A stretch of DNA of 64,000 bases from Alopecurus myosuroides (Eukaryota; Streptophyta; Magnoliopsida; Poales; Poaceae), in the NCBI GenBank assembly GCA_028641055.1, contig CM054063.1, forward strand, positions 50,593,827 through 50,657,826. The letters are read 5' to 3'. The translations under genes were made by a program, and so were the position numbers. Under the pieces are notes generated by a model. It saw only the letters and a list, made by a program, of their open reading frames with translations. It searched no databases and was not told where the DNA came from. Numbering within the stretch: the stretch's first letter is position 1; each line of letters begins with the position of its first letter. This document shows, piece after piece, positions 45,904-56,700 of the stretch.

Positions 45904-48900
45904 GAAAGAGAGCTCATCAAGTTCCTTCGTGAGAACTGGGACATTTTCGCATGGTGTCCAGCGGACATGCCAGGCGTACCCAGGGAACTTGCTGAGCACC
46001 AACTCAAGGTGATTCTAGGATCTAAACCCGTCAAACAAGGTCTCCGTCGATTTGACGGAAGAAGACGGAAGGCTATTGGCAAGGAAATTATCCGGCTATT
46101 GGCAGCTGCTTTCATCCGGGAAGTTATACATACTGAATGGTCTGCAAACCCAGTATTGGTCCCGAAGAAAGATAGTACTGTTCTTAGGATGTGTATAGAT
46201 TACACCGGCCTGAACAAATTGTGTCCAAAAGATAGATTTGCATTACCGCGAATCGATCAAATAATAGATGCCACTGCTGGCTCTAGGCTTTTGTGCTTTT
46301 TGGACGCTTATTCCGGGTATCATCAAATACGTATGAAGGAAGAAGATCAAATCAAAACCTCCTTCATAACCCCGTACGGAACATACTACTACATAACCAT
46401 GCCCTTTGTCCTGAAGAACCCAGGTGCAACTTACCAGCGTTGCATGCAACGATGTTTGCATAATCATATTGGCAAAAATGTTCATGTTTACGTGGACGAC
46501 ATTGCCGCCGTTTCCAAGGGCACTCATAAAATGAAGTTGAATCCATTGAAGTGCGTATTCGGGGTTCCCTCAGGAAAAATTCTGGGTTTCATCGTTTCTC
46601 ATAGAGGAATAGAAGTAAACCCGGAAAAGATCAAGGCAATCCTAAACATCTCAAGGCCTACATGTGTAAAAGATGTACAAAGATTGACGGGTTCTGCAGC
46701 TGCCGTCAGCAGGTTTATTAGCCGGCTAGGAGACAAAGCTCTTCCATTATACAAATTGTTGAAGAAATCCGACAAATTTGTGTGGACAGAAGAGGCCGAT
46801 GCAGCATTAACCCGGTTAAAAGAAACCTTGATGAAAGCTCCATTTTGGCATCCCCAAAAGACGAAGAACCCATGTTATTGTACCTCACATCAACAAACAG
46901 GGTTATCAGCGCAGTAATAGTTGTGGAAAGGCGGAAAGACGAGCAAAGCATACCAGATCAACATCCAGTGTATTATGTAAGTGAAGTCTTTTCCGAGTCC
47001 AAACAAAGATACCCACACTATCAAAAGCTGGCATATGGCGTATTTTTCGTGTCTCGAAAACTCCTCCATTATTTCCAAGGACATTCCATAACAGTGGTAT
47101 GCAAAGCACCACTGGGGGATATAATCAACAATGCGGACGCAACAGAGTTGGCTGCATTCGACATTAAGTACCAACCCCAGACGGCAATAAAATCCCAGGT
47201 GTTGGCAGATTGCGTCGCTGATTGGACAGAAGCAATGGAAAACACACCAATGCCGGAGTCGGAATACTGGGTTATGCACTTTGATGGATCCAAGATGAAA
47301 GAAGGCGCTGGAGCTGGTGTAGTCCTAAAATCCCCCAAGGGATATACAATGGAATATGTATTACAAATACACTTCAACGCCTGCAACAATGTGGCAGAAT
47401 ACGAAGCTTTGCTTCATGGCTTGCACATTGCAAAAGAAATTGGTGTCAAGCGCATCTTATGTTAAGGTGACTTAGATTTGGTACAGCATCAGCTCAACCA
47501 AACATGGGACGCTAAAAGCCCCATCATGGCCGAATATCGGAGAACGGTGGACGAGTTTGCAATTTGCTTCCTGAGATTTGAAGTACTTCACGTCAAAAGG
47601 GAAGAAAATTGGAACGCGGACGCATTAGCCCGCATGGGCTCGGAAAGAGTGAAAACCCTACCACCGGGTGTGTTTGTCCAGCATTTGCACGAACCATCAT
47701 CAATAAAAGGTGGAGATGTTGACTATCCTCTAGTAACCGAGTCAATTGAAGTCCTGCTCTTTAACCCGGATTGGACAATTCCATATCTAAACTTCTTAGT
47801 AGACCATAAGTACCCGGATGGAGCAGACGAGGTCTTGCAAAGACAAATAAAACGTCGATGCAAAGGATACACGGTAATAAACGATTCCCTGTATAAACGT
47901 AGTACTACCGGAATTTTTCCGCGATGTATTTTGCCGGAAGAAGGACGAGAAATCCTACAAGAAATCCATGCTGGAGATTGCGGACATCATGCTCAATCAA
48001 AAAGCATAGTAAAAATAGCATTCCGTGCAGGGTTTTTCTGGCTAACAACCAAGACAGATGACGAACACATAGTCAATACATGTGCCGGATGTCAGTATTA
48101 CGCTAAGCAGACAAATATGTCAGCCCAAGCACTCAAAACTATCCCTATTACATGGACGTTTGCGGTCTAGGGGCTAGATATGATGGGGCCATTCAAAACT
48201 GCAAGAGGTGGACTTACACATCTACCCGTTGAAGTGGATAAGTATACCAAGTGGGTGGAGGCAAAACCCATCAAAAAGCTTGGCGGTGTAACAACTGGAA
48301 ATTTCATCATTGACGTAGTCATGAGATACGGCGTTCCACACAACATAATAACCGACAACGGGACAAATTTCTCTATTGGAGAGTTGGCAAAATATTGCCG
48401 ACAAACGGGAATACGCCTAGATCTTGCATCTGTGGCACACCCACAATCCAATGGGCAGGTTGAAAGAATGAGTAGCTCAATCCTGCAAGGAATACGCCCA
48501 AGACTTGAATCTCCTCTTCATAGAGCATCTGGAGCATGGGTGGAGGAGTTACCCTATGTGGTTTGGAGTATTCGAACAACTCCAAACAGGTCAACAGGGA
48601 AAACCCCTTTTTTCCTAGTTTACGGTGTGGAAGCAGTTCTTCCAACGGACATGATCCATGATAGCCCAAGAGTGCAGATTTTCGATGACTCTGATGCCGA
48701 AAGCGCACGACAGGATGCCGTCGATCTCCTAGAGGAAGAACGAGAACTTGTGCTTCAAAGATCTGCCATTTATCAGGAAGGCTTACGACGTTACCATAGT
48801 CGGAAAATCAGGCATCATTCTTTTAAACAGGGTGATCAGGGTATCCTTGCAGAATGCTGGATGCCAGGCGCCAAGATTTGGCGTCAGGGTAGTGCATGCG

Positions 48901-48905
48901 CATGA
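45904..48905 (+). pseudogene. Element A Pol: reverse transcriptase, two RNase H domains, integrase
   Basis: Reverse transcriptase has FLDAYSGYHQI and YVDDI (about 46,490). About 20 residues present in element B are missing after YVDDIAAVSKGTH, an in-frame deletion. A frameshift near 46,850 precedes RNase H (PVYYVSE, KLAYGV). A second RNase H follows with MHFDGSKMKEGAG, EYEALL and GDLDLV. A TAA (47,463-47,465) sits where element B has Tyr. Integrase has H..H and CAGCQ, then LDMMGPF, ITDNGTNF and NGQVER (48,180-48,480). TAG at 48,168-48,170 replaces Trp. The integrase C-terminus is cut at about 48,840 where it runs into the antisense gene. Confidence 0.9.
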
Positions 48906-51618
48906 TCCCTAGAGCCATGCGCGCACCACCACGCTCCGCGGAGCGTAGGATGGGCTCCCTGGACTCCGCCACCTCCACGATAGCTTCCGAAAGTTTTTCA
49001 ACTTTCGAGAACTCCCCAGTCCTGGCAGGAAGGCATTTGTTGACCAGCAACATTCCCGTAGCCTTGATTGTGGTGAACACCTTCCCAAAAGCTCGGATTT
49101 TCTCAATCAAAGTAAGCTGGGGGTCATCTCCTGTTTTCAGTAAAAACACCAATGTGTTAGAGAAAAATTGAGAAAGATTGCAAACATGGAAAATCCGGTA
49201 AAAGATAAAATACTGACCGAGAATTTTGTCCATCTCGGATCCCTCCTCCAAGCGATGGGTCAAGGCGTTCTCCAAATCTCGGATGGTGGCCTTATCCTTC
49301 GCAGCTTGGTCGGAGGCCTTGGACTCGGCAATGCTGACAGCCGGCTGGCTGGCCTCCAGTTCCTTCTGTAACTTCATATTTTCCTTATGATGTTCCAGGT
49401 TTTCCCGGCGGAGGTTTTCTGCATTGCCGGCATCTTCAGCAATTTGCTTGGCTTTCGCGAAAGAAGTTGAAAAGCAAGTAAAAAAGACGAGTTAGAAAAC
49501 TCGGAAAAATACTTAGAATTTTTTTTACAACTGGAAGCAAAGAAAATATCTTACCTGTTGTTTCCTTCAGCTCATGCTGAGTGGATACCAGTTCCGCCTC
49601 CTTAACATCAAGAATAGAGAGAAGGTTTTTCACCTCCTTATTCTTGATGGTAAGCTTGCTGAAAACTTCCAGGTTTATGTTTTCAGCGGTTTGCTGAAAC
49701 ACGGAAAAGAGACAAAAATGCTTAAGTTAAACACAAGCATGAAAAGCGAAAAAGGCATTAAGTTGATAACATGCATTTGACTTATTGATTGGGGGCTAGA
49801 GATATTACCTGGCTCATCCGCTGTAAACCTGACAAGTTTTTGGTGAACTCTTTTGCAAACTCCGCAAAAAGAGTCCCCACATTGTTAAGGCGTTCATGGA
49901 TAACCTTGAAATCCATATCAAAGGTGGGAATGGGATCCTCCTCAGCTGTCCGAGAAGTACCTCCCATTTCCGGGGACGCCCTTTCCCTCGTGTCCGTTTC
50001 CGGCACAATGGGATGGCTGGTCTGCTGGGTTTCCTCGTTCGTAGCAGCAGCATTTTCTTCTGTAGCTGCAACTGGAGTATCTGGGGCAGTTGCAGGAGAA
50101 GGATGTGGACCTCTTTTAGCCACAGACTTAAGCCTTTTTAGCTTTTTAGGCTTCAAGGTTGAGGGGGCCAAGCTAAAAAGAGAAGTACCGGAGAATTAAA
50201 AATCTGAGACAAAGGAAGAAAGTTTCGATAAAAATATAAAACTCAGATATCAAACCTGGAGGTAGCAACGGGGACACCGTCAAGATCGAGTACTTCCTGG
50301 GAGGCGGAAATCTTCTTGTGTTTCCGTCCACCTGCGAAGTTGGCACGCAATGCGTCCAACTCGGCATGAGTTGCAAGATCCGACCCAGGAAGATTGAAGA
50401 TCTGTCGAAAAAGACAAAGTCCGGGTTAAGACAATTATCTGAGAAAGAAAATAACATGAAACCCAAAATGTAAAAGACGTACCTTTGGAGACGGGTTAGT
50501 CACCGTATACATCGGCCGATTTTCCTCATATTGGTCGCGTGATGCGACCAACTGATTAACGCGCTTCCGCAAATCCTTCGCCGCCAAGGATTTGTCCGTC
50601 GTCCGCGGTTCCCGTGTAGTCGCATAAAAGCCGGGAACCGTGGTCAGCCAAAGGCTGAATTCGCCTCTCTAACCAGCATAGAACTGTACCCATGCCGGTC
50701 AGAGGTGGATCGGAAGTGACGAGTTTGGCGATGCGCCGCTTAATCCTAAGTAGATCTGGCGGCAGGGTCTGCACTGCTTCTGTTGGCCAGTTTTCCTGGG
50801 GAGTGGCGGCGGTGTTGGCGAAAGGTGGAATCCTCGTTGTTTTCTCCGGGAAACGGGACATCTGGGTGGTAGAAGAAGGAACCCGTCCAAAATTCGACGG
50901 ATTCCGAAGTTTTGATCTTGGGGAACCAATCTTCCCTGAATCTGCGCAGGGTGAAAGAAATGGTTCCACAAGTCGGGAGTGCACCCTCTGAGGTGTTACG
51001 CTTAACCCCGAAACAATACATCCAAAAATCTAACCTAGGGGCTAAACCTAGATATCCCTCAAAAAGGGTCTGGAACCCGGCTAAGTAGAGGATGGAATTA
51101 GGTGGCAAGTTGTGAGGTTGGATGTTGTAGTGATTGAGTACCTGGAGGAAGAAGGCGGATGGCGGAAATCCCATACCTCGTGAGATATGAGAAGTGAGAA
51201 GAACCCGCTCTCCGGCCCTAGGTAAGGGCTCAGACTCTTCCTCCTCGCACCGCCATTTTCCTTTCGCGATCATCCCCTCCTTCTCCATTGTCGTAAGAAG
51301 GGAGGGAGGAATGTTGCACCGGCTCCAGTTGCCGGCACTTTCACCCTCGTCCTCGGCTCCGGCGGCGAGCTCCTCTCCGACGATAGTGATCTTTTCCTCC
51401 GCCGTTTCGGGGGCGAGAGGCGGAGGCGGCGCGGAAGAAGACGCGGCCAGGTTATCGGCCGCGAGATGTGGATCCTCGCGGGCCTGGCCGCCGGGAGTTT
51501 TCTCCGGCACGTCGACAGCGGCGCGGCTTGGTGAATCCAGCAGTGGATCCATGGTGTTGATAATATCGTCGATGTTCATGGTGATGGAGCGTTCTTGAGA
51601 TGCGCGTGGTGAGTCCAT
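48823..51618 (-). pseudogene. Element A antisense gene: 'putative gypsy type transposon' domain plus coiled coil
   Basis: Read right to left, the gene starts at ATG 51,618 and has at least six exon blocks: 50,483-51,618; 50,256-50,401; 49,809-50,172; 49,555-49,692; 49,218-49,451; 48,823-49,130. Junctions have clear GT and AG signals. Exon 1 contains IPPSLLTTMEKEGMIAKG, then SHISRGMGFPPSAFFLQVLN and FQTLFEGYLGL, the conserved plant domain catalogued as Transposase_28. Later exons are Glu/Lys-rich and predict coiled coil (KEVKNLLSILDVKEAELV). Frameshifts near 50,850 and 50,620 make this copy non-functional. The protein's job is unknown; similar antisense frames are known in Tat elements such as Grande and Retand. 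Confidence 0.72.
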
Positions 51619-51790
51619 ATTCTGGCGGCGCGACGAGGACCTCGAGCTCTCTGACGTAAAGTCCGGGAACGGCGCTAGCGCGGGCGCGGGCTCTGCTTTG
51701 CTCTCACTGAACTAAGGCTCGGGGGATATGGCGCTTGGGGCTTGAAGGTGAGAGGAGAGTGGAAAGTTTGCGGGAGGGGATGAAGTGGGT

Positions 51791-51798
51791 TATTTATA
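51791..51798 (-). promoter_or_regulatory. Candidate TATA box of the antisense gene
   Basis: The minus strand reads GGCTATAAATAACCC about 175 bp upstream of the antisense ATG at 51,618. It suggests the antisense gene has its own promoter inside the element rather than relying on the LTR. Confidence 0.5.
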
Positions 51799-52189
51799 GC
51801 CGGAAATCCTTTACGATGCGCGCTAACGACTCTTTTGGCCGTTGGATGGTCAACATGTGTCGCTCGCCGGAATATCCGGGAAATGAATCGACAGGGGATT
51901 ATTTCTATCTCCTCGTTTCCCGCGAGAATCTCTCAGAGGTACGTTTCAGGGTTTCACACTCGAAACCAGAACGTCCCTGACGCCAGCATGATTTGAGCGC
52001 TGATGTAGGAAGTTCCTTCTCCACGAAGGTTCGTGGAAGAAAAAGGCAGATTTTCCGAAATCCGAGTTTCGCGTTATAGCATGATTTAAAGGGAAAGAAG
52101 AATCAAGACGAAAAGTCAATATTTCTCGGAAAGAATGCAAATTTGACGAAATACGGCGAATTGAAATCTTAACCCTTCTTGGGGGCTAC
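51799..52189 (+). mobile_element. Element A 3' non-coding region with polypurine tract
   Basis: No gene is seen on either strand. It ends CTTCTTGGGGGCTAC directly before the 3' LTR at 52,190. GGGGGCTAC is the usual polypurine-tract sequence of this lineage. Confidence 0.75.
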
Positions 52190-52735
52190 TGTTGGATATA
52201 TACCAATTAGGGGTATATCAGATGGTGCTCTAAAGTGTCGGATTACCAGGGTGGCCTAAATGGTAATGGATCATGGTCCATTAGGCGGCCTAGTAAGCTG
52301 ACGCGCGGAAGCCGGATTCTAGAAGAACCCGGCCCACGGCCCACGTGGTACGGCTTGGAGTAGAAGGCGGATTCTTGCCTTCCAAGTTAGAACATACCGT
52401 AGTCTTCTAGGTTTCCTATTCTGTAAGCCCTAACCCAGCTATTATATAAAGCCGGATGGGAGATAAAAAACATATAGACAATAAGCTAGAGGCTAACTCG
52501 CCGAGAGGTTGATCCTTGTCGAGTAGCTAAACCTAACTCACATTGTACTTTGTATACTTCAGGCTTCAGCCCGGATTTAATGAGATTGAAGGAGTAGGAA
52601 CACCGCCTAGTTGAGACGTACCGAACCTGTGTATAACCCTGGTGTCATTGTTCGCCATACGACCACGTCCCCCCACATCTCTATCGGTAGTCTCATGGCA
52701 CCCCCGTCTATGAAATCTACTACGATGTCAAGACA
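52190..52735 (+). repeat. 3' LTR of element A
   Basis: Starts TGTTGGATATATACC and ends CAAGACA, 546 bp, about 5% different from the 5' LTR. The Gag start codon region is also present here (ATGGCACCCCCG at 52,695). Confidence 0.93.
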
Positions 52736-52845
52736 ACAACGTCCGGCATCGTCGGAAGCATTGCTTGTCACCTATGGCAGCACCACCTCACCAATTGTCG
52801 CACCGCCCTCGCTGCAGCACGTCCTCGCGTTGCCGGTAGCACGGG
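52736..52845 (+). repeat. Minisatellite, right remnant
   Basis: Resumes the 22-bp array after element A (CAACGTCCGGCATCGTCGGAA, then GCATTGC..). Later units are increasingly degenerate. Element B starts at 52,846, so both Tat elements lie in or at the edge of this array. Confidence 0.65.
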
Positions 52846-53709
52846 TGTCGGGGGGTTACCCCCGAGTAGGGTAAAGGCAAGTGCTAAAGGCAAGATCAGA
52901 AGGGATGTTTGGCCGAGTAGCCGGCTACCCGGTACTCGCTACCCGGTCGACTGCTACCCGGTCTTACACCTAGACGGCCAGAAGGATGAATCAAGAGAGT
53001 TATGTTCCTCCGAATAGAAGAGCTGGTCCAAGTAGAAATGGCGGGAACCTACTCGGGCCAGAAGTCAAAGGAGCCGTTCTGACACCGAATCCCGCGTATC
53101 CCGGGTCCGTACTTGGCACTGTTCACAGCACTGTTCATCTGAGGACGGCGTGCTTGACAGCGACAGTGTGTCAGCAGGGCGTCGCAGGATAGGGGGGACC
53201 TACTCTGTGTTCGCCACAGTGATAACAGATTGGATACTTGGTTTTGCCCAACGACTTTCCGCACCAGGACAATTCTAGAAGCCAAAGCTGTCAGCGAGAA
53301 CTCGGAAGAAGGACGGTGTGCACACAATGTCGACATCTATTTGTATTTGGCTGTATCCGGCTGGGCACCGAGTATATAAGGTGCCCTACCCCCTCCTGCG
53401 CGGGGGATCCTGGGACTGGTTCACATTCTTGACCTAGTTCCGCACGTAGAGAGAAGAGTGGCTACTCGGTAGCAAGAACATTTGTACCATGGCTACTCGG
53501 TGAGACATCAAAATACAGAGAAAAAGGCAGGAGTAGGGGTTTTACCTCCTCACGAGGGCCCTGAACCTGGGTAGATCGTGTTGTTTGCAGTGCCTGTTTC
53601 ATCCTTCACGCGTCTACTCGTTGCATGATCCCTCCCCGAGCGCCTCCAGCGTCTTTCGTCCCCACATCTTTAGCCATCCTATGGCATCTGCCGTGACACC
53701 ACCACGACA
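52846..53709 (+). repeat. 5' LTR of element B (864 bp)
   Basis: Starts TGTCGGGGGGTTACCCCC and ends CACCACGACA immediately before the primer site. It contains many TACTCGG/CCGAGTA and TACCCGG motifs in both orientations. The left boundary is inferred from the TGT start and matching ACA end, since the partner LTR is outside the window. Confidence 0.8.
53373..53379 (+). promoter_or_regulatory. TATA box of element B LTR
   Basis: TATATAA in CCGAGTATATAAGGTGCCC lies about 300 bp before the Gag ATG at 53,681, as in element A. Confidence 0.7.
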
Positions 53710-56700
53710 GTTGGCGCCCACCGTGGGGCAACCAGCAGCGCTGGCTGGAGTTTCCGTTCGGACGGGATCGATTTCTGCTACCGGAGAGCGCGTGGTCTGC
53801 GGCCTCGTCCACAGATTCGGCTCCTTCGACTTCGTCACCGACAACGCCGGCGATTTCGGCGGCAGGGCCATGCCGGAGGGCGGCACGGTGCTTTCTTTCG
53901 GCGCGCACCTCGTCTACGTCGCCACCATCATCGACCGCGAGTACCCCGAGCTGGTGCATGACGCGGAGGATCCATCTGCCATTATCGCCGCACGCGGGAG
54001 GCCGCTGAGCCGCTCCGCGGACATTGCAGAGGTGATGATGACCGGCCCTGCTGCTGACGCCGGGAAGAGCGCGGCTGCTACCGCTGCGGCCGTCGTCGAG
54101 GAACTCGCTGGCTCGAGTGCTGGCGGGAAGACGCACAAGCCTTACGAGAAGGAGTGTAACCTTCCACTCTCCACTACTCCGACAATCCCTGCGTCTGCTA
54201 CGCGGACGGGTATGCCGCCTCCCACTGACCTCGAGCTCCTGACCATGAAGGCGCAGCTCGACCTGCAGCGCCAGGAGCTGCTTGTTGAGCAGGCGGAGTT
54301 GGAGAAGATTAGGCTAGAGCTTAGCTTAGATCAGCTTGAGTACAACAAGGCTCATGGTTTCACACCAGTTGTTAGGAGAGCTAGCAAAGTAGGTGCTACG
54401 CGCCGCAACCTAGGTGCCGAGATGGCGACGGTTGTAGAGGCCCCCAGTCAGTCCGCCACCGCAAACACCTCCACCCGACCCAGATACAGTACACCCGCCA
54501 AGACACTCAGAGCTGCTGAGGCCGTAGCTGCCGAGTTGCCGCATCTAGCTGGCGACGCGCGTGTTAGGCAGCAAGAGAGGCTGAACGAGCTGGTGCTAGA
54601 GGCCGCTAGGCAGAACGAGGAGTTCCGGAAAGCCAACCCGGGTGCTGGAGCTTCTCAGGTGGTGCAATTGCACGTGGCCAGATCTAATGATCAGGCTTCA
54701 TCTCCGCTACCCAGTCGTGAGAGAAGCCGGAGTGGGCATTCCGGCAAGGGTAGGCAGATGCAGGTGTACGACCCGGCTGTCGCCGCGAAACAGCTCGCTG
54801 TGCCGCGACAGTCCGGTCAGAAACACAACGCTGCAGGAGCAGGCTTTCAAGCCCATAAAGCTCAAAGCCAGGCCCGAGATGGAGAGCGCCCAGGCCCTTC
54901 TCAGCATCCCGTTGCTCAGCCTACTCGGCAGAGGCAGCAGCCGCGTGCACTGGCGCCAGCCGTCAACCCGGTGGAGCAGCCTGCAGCTGTGCAGGTAGAC
55001 AAATATGATGATGGCTACTCGGCCATGGGGATGGCTGGCTATGACATTCTGGATCGTGTGGGAGAGCGCGTGTTGGCGCCTGGAGATGCAAGGCACCAGC
55101 TGGACCGGATCAGCTTGTCGGCGCGGCTGGAGAACACGGGTCCTCCTGGCCCCGAGTGCTTTGGCCCGCGCATCATGAACGAGCCGTCCGTGAAGAACTT
55201 CCAGCTGGCAAGGGGCACCAAGAGCTACAATGGTAGCACCAAGCCGGAGGATTGGCTCAATGACTATGTCACCGCGGTTCATATCGCGAACGGCAACCGG
55301 AGATGGGCGGTGCGATACGTTCCACAGATGCTAGAGGGTCCAGCTCGCACTTGGCTCAACAACTTCCCCAAGAACAGCATCAATTATTGGCTGGACTTCT
55401 CGGAGGCCTTCATCAGCAACTTCACCAACACGTACAAGAGGCCGAATAGGCCACAGCAGCTGTCCGCTTGCAGGCAGCGGGAAGACGAGACGGACCGCGA
55501 GTACCTTACTCGGTGGAGCACACTGCGGAACACCTGTGAAGGTGTGAATGAAGCCCAGGCCATCACTTGGTTTGTGCAGGGTTGCAGACATGGCAGTATG
55601 TTGTGGCAAAGGTTGCAGAGGGAGATGCCAAACACTCTGGCGGAGACCATCAAGATTGCAGATCAGTACGCACTCGGTGATCCCACCCAGCCCCTGATGG
55701 ATTCCTCCGAGCCGAGAAGAAACTTCAACAGCAACAAGCGCAACGAGTTCCGCAACAAGCGCAGGGGTGACCGAATAGATGTTCGGTACGACCCCGAGGA
55801 GGTGAATGCAGTGGTTGTTGGAGCTGGGGATAGCCAAAGGCAGAAACCTGCTGGAGCCTACGGGCAGAACCAGAATCAGGGCCAAGGCAACAAGAAACCA
55901 TTCCGTGCTCCTCAGTCGGGTAGCGGGAACTCGGAGCAGACGAGGAAGTTCGTCTTCGACGACATGAGGGATGGCCCATGCAGTTTCCATACTCAGCACC
56001 CCTCAAGGCCTGCTAACCACACAACCCGACAGTGCGAGTGGTGGGATCTGATCAGGAATGAAGGCTTGCCTCCTCCTCCTCCTCTGCCAGCTGCAAATGC
56101 CAATGTGCAGCCTGCTCGCGCACCCGCAGCTCGGCCTCCAGTATTTCCGAGAAGAGAAAACGTGAACCAAGTGGCTTTAGGAGCCAACCGTCACTTCAAC
56201 AATGAGGGCTACCGCAACAACAACAACAACTACAACCGCAACAACAACAGAGGCAACAACAACTACCAGGGCAACAACAACGGCAACAATGAGGGCGGAG
56301 GCCGCAACCAGTACCAAGAACACCATGAGAGCTACATGATCTTTACTTCTGAGCCCGTCGACAAGCAGTCACAGCACAGGCGTGCCATGGAGGTCAATGC
56401 CGTGATCCCTGCCGTTCCCCACTATATGCATTGGTGCAACCAAGAGATCAAGTGGTCCCGAGTAGATCATCCCAAGGTGATGCCCAACCCGGGTAGTTAC
56501 GCTTTGGTGGTGGATCCTACCTTCTTGGGTCCCGAGAAGAATGTGAGGTTCAGCAAGGTGCTGATCGACAACGGCAGCAGCATCAACATTGTGTACAGAG
56601 ACACACTCGAGAAGCTTGGGCTGGCCGAGAACATGCTGCTACCCAGCAAGACCACTTTCCATGGCATTGTGCCGGGAGTCTCGTGCAATCCGATTGGCCG

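Larger units (their letters stand above)
41720..52735 (+). mobile_element. Tat/Ogre-like Gypsy element A, decayed
   Basis: Two 546-bp LTRs bracket Gag, protease, reverse transcriptase, RNase H, a second (archaeal-type) RNase H and integrase on the plus strand, then an intron-containing gene on the minus strand. The second RNase H and the antisense gene are marks of the Tat lineage (Retand, Grande, Ogre and relatives). I counted about 28 substitutions between LTRs (5.1%), implying roughly 2 million years at 1.3e-8 per site per year. Numerous stops and frameshifts make it inactive. Confidence 0.92.

Noticed and set aside
53606..54138. Minus-strand frames opposite element B Gag
   Set aside because: Opposite a confident Gag-protease frame, with no splice or domain signals, unlike the antisense gene at 61,350-64,000.
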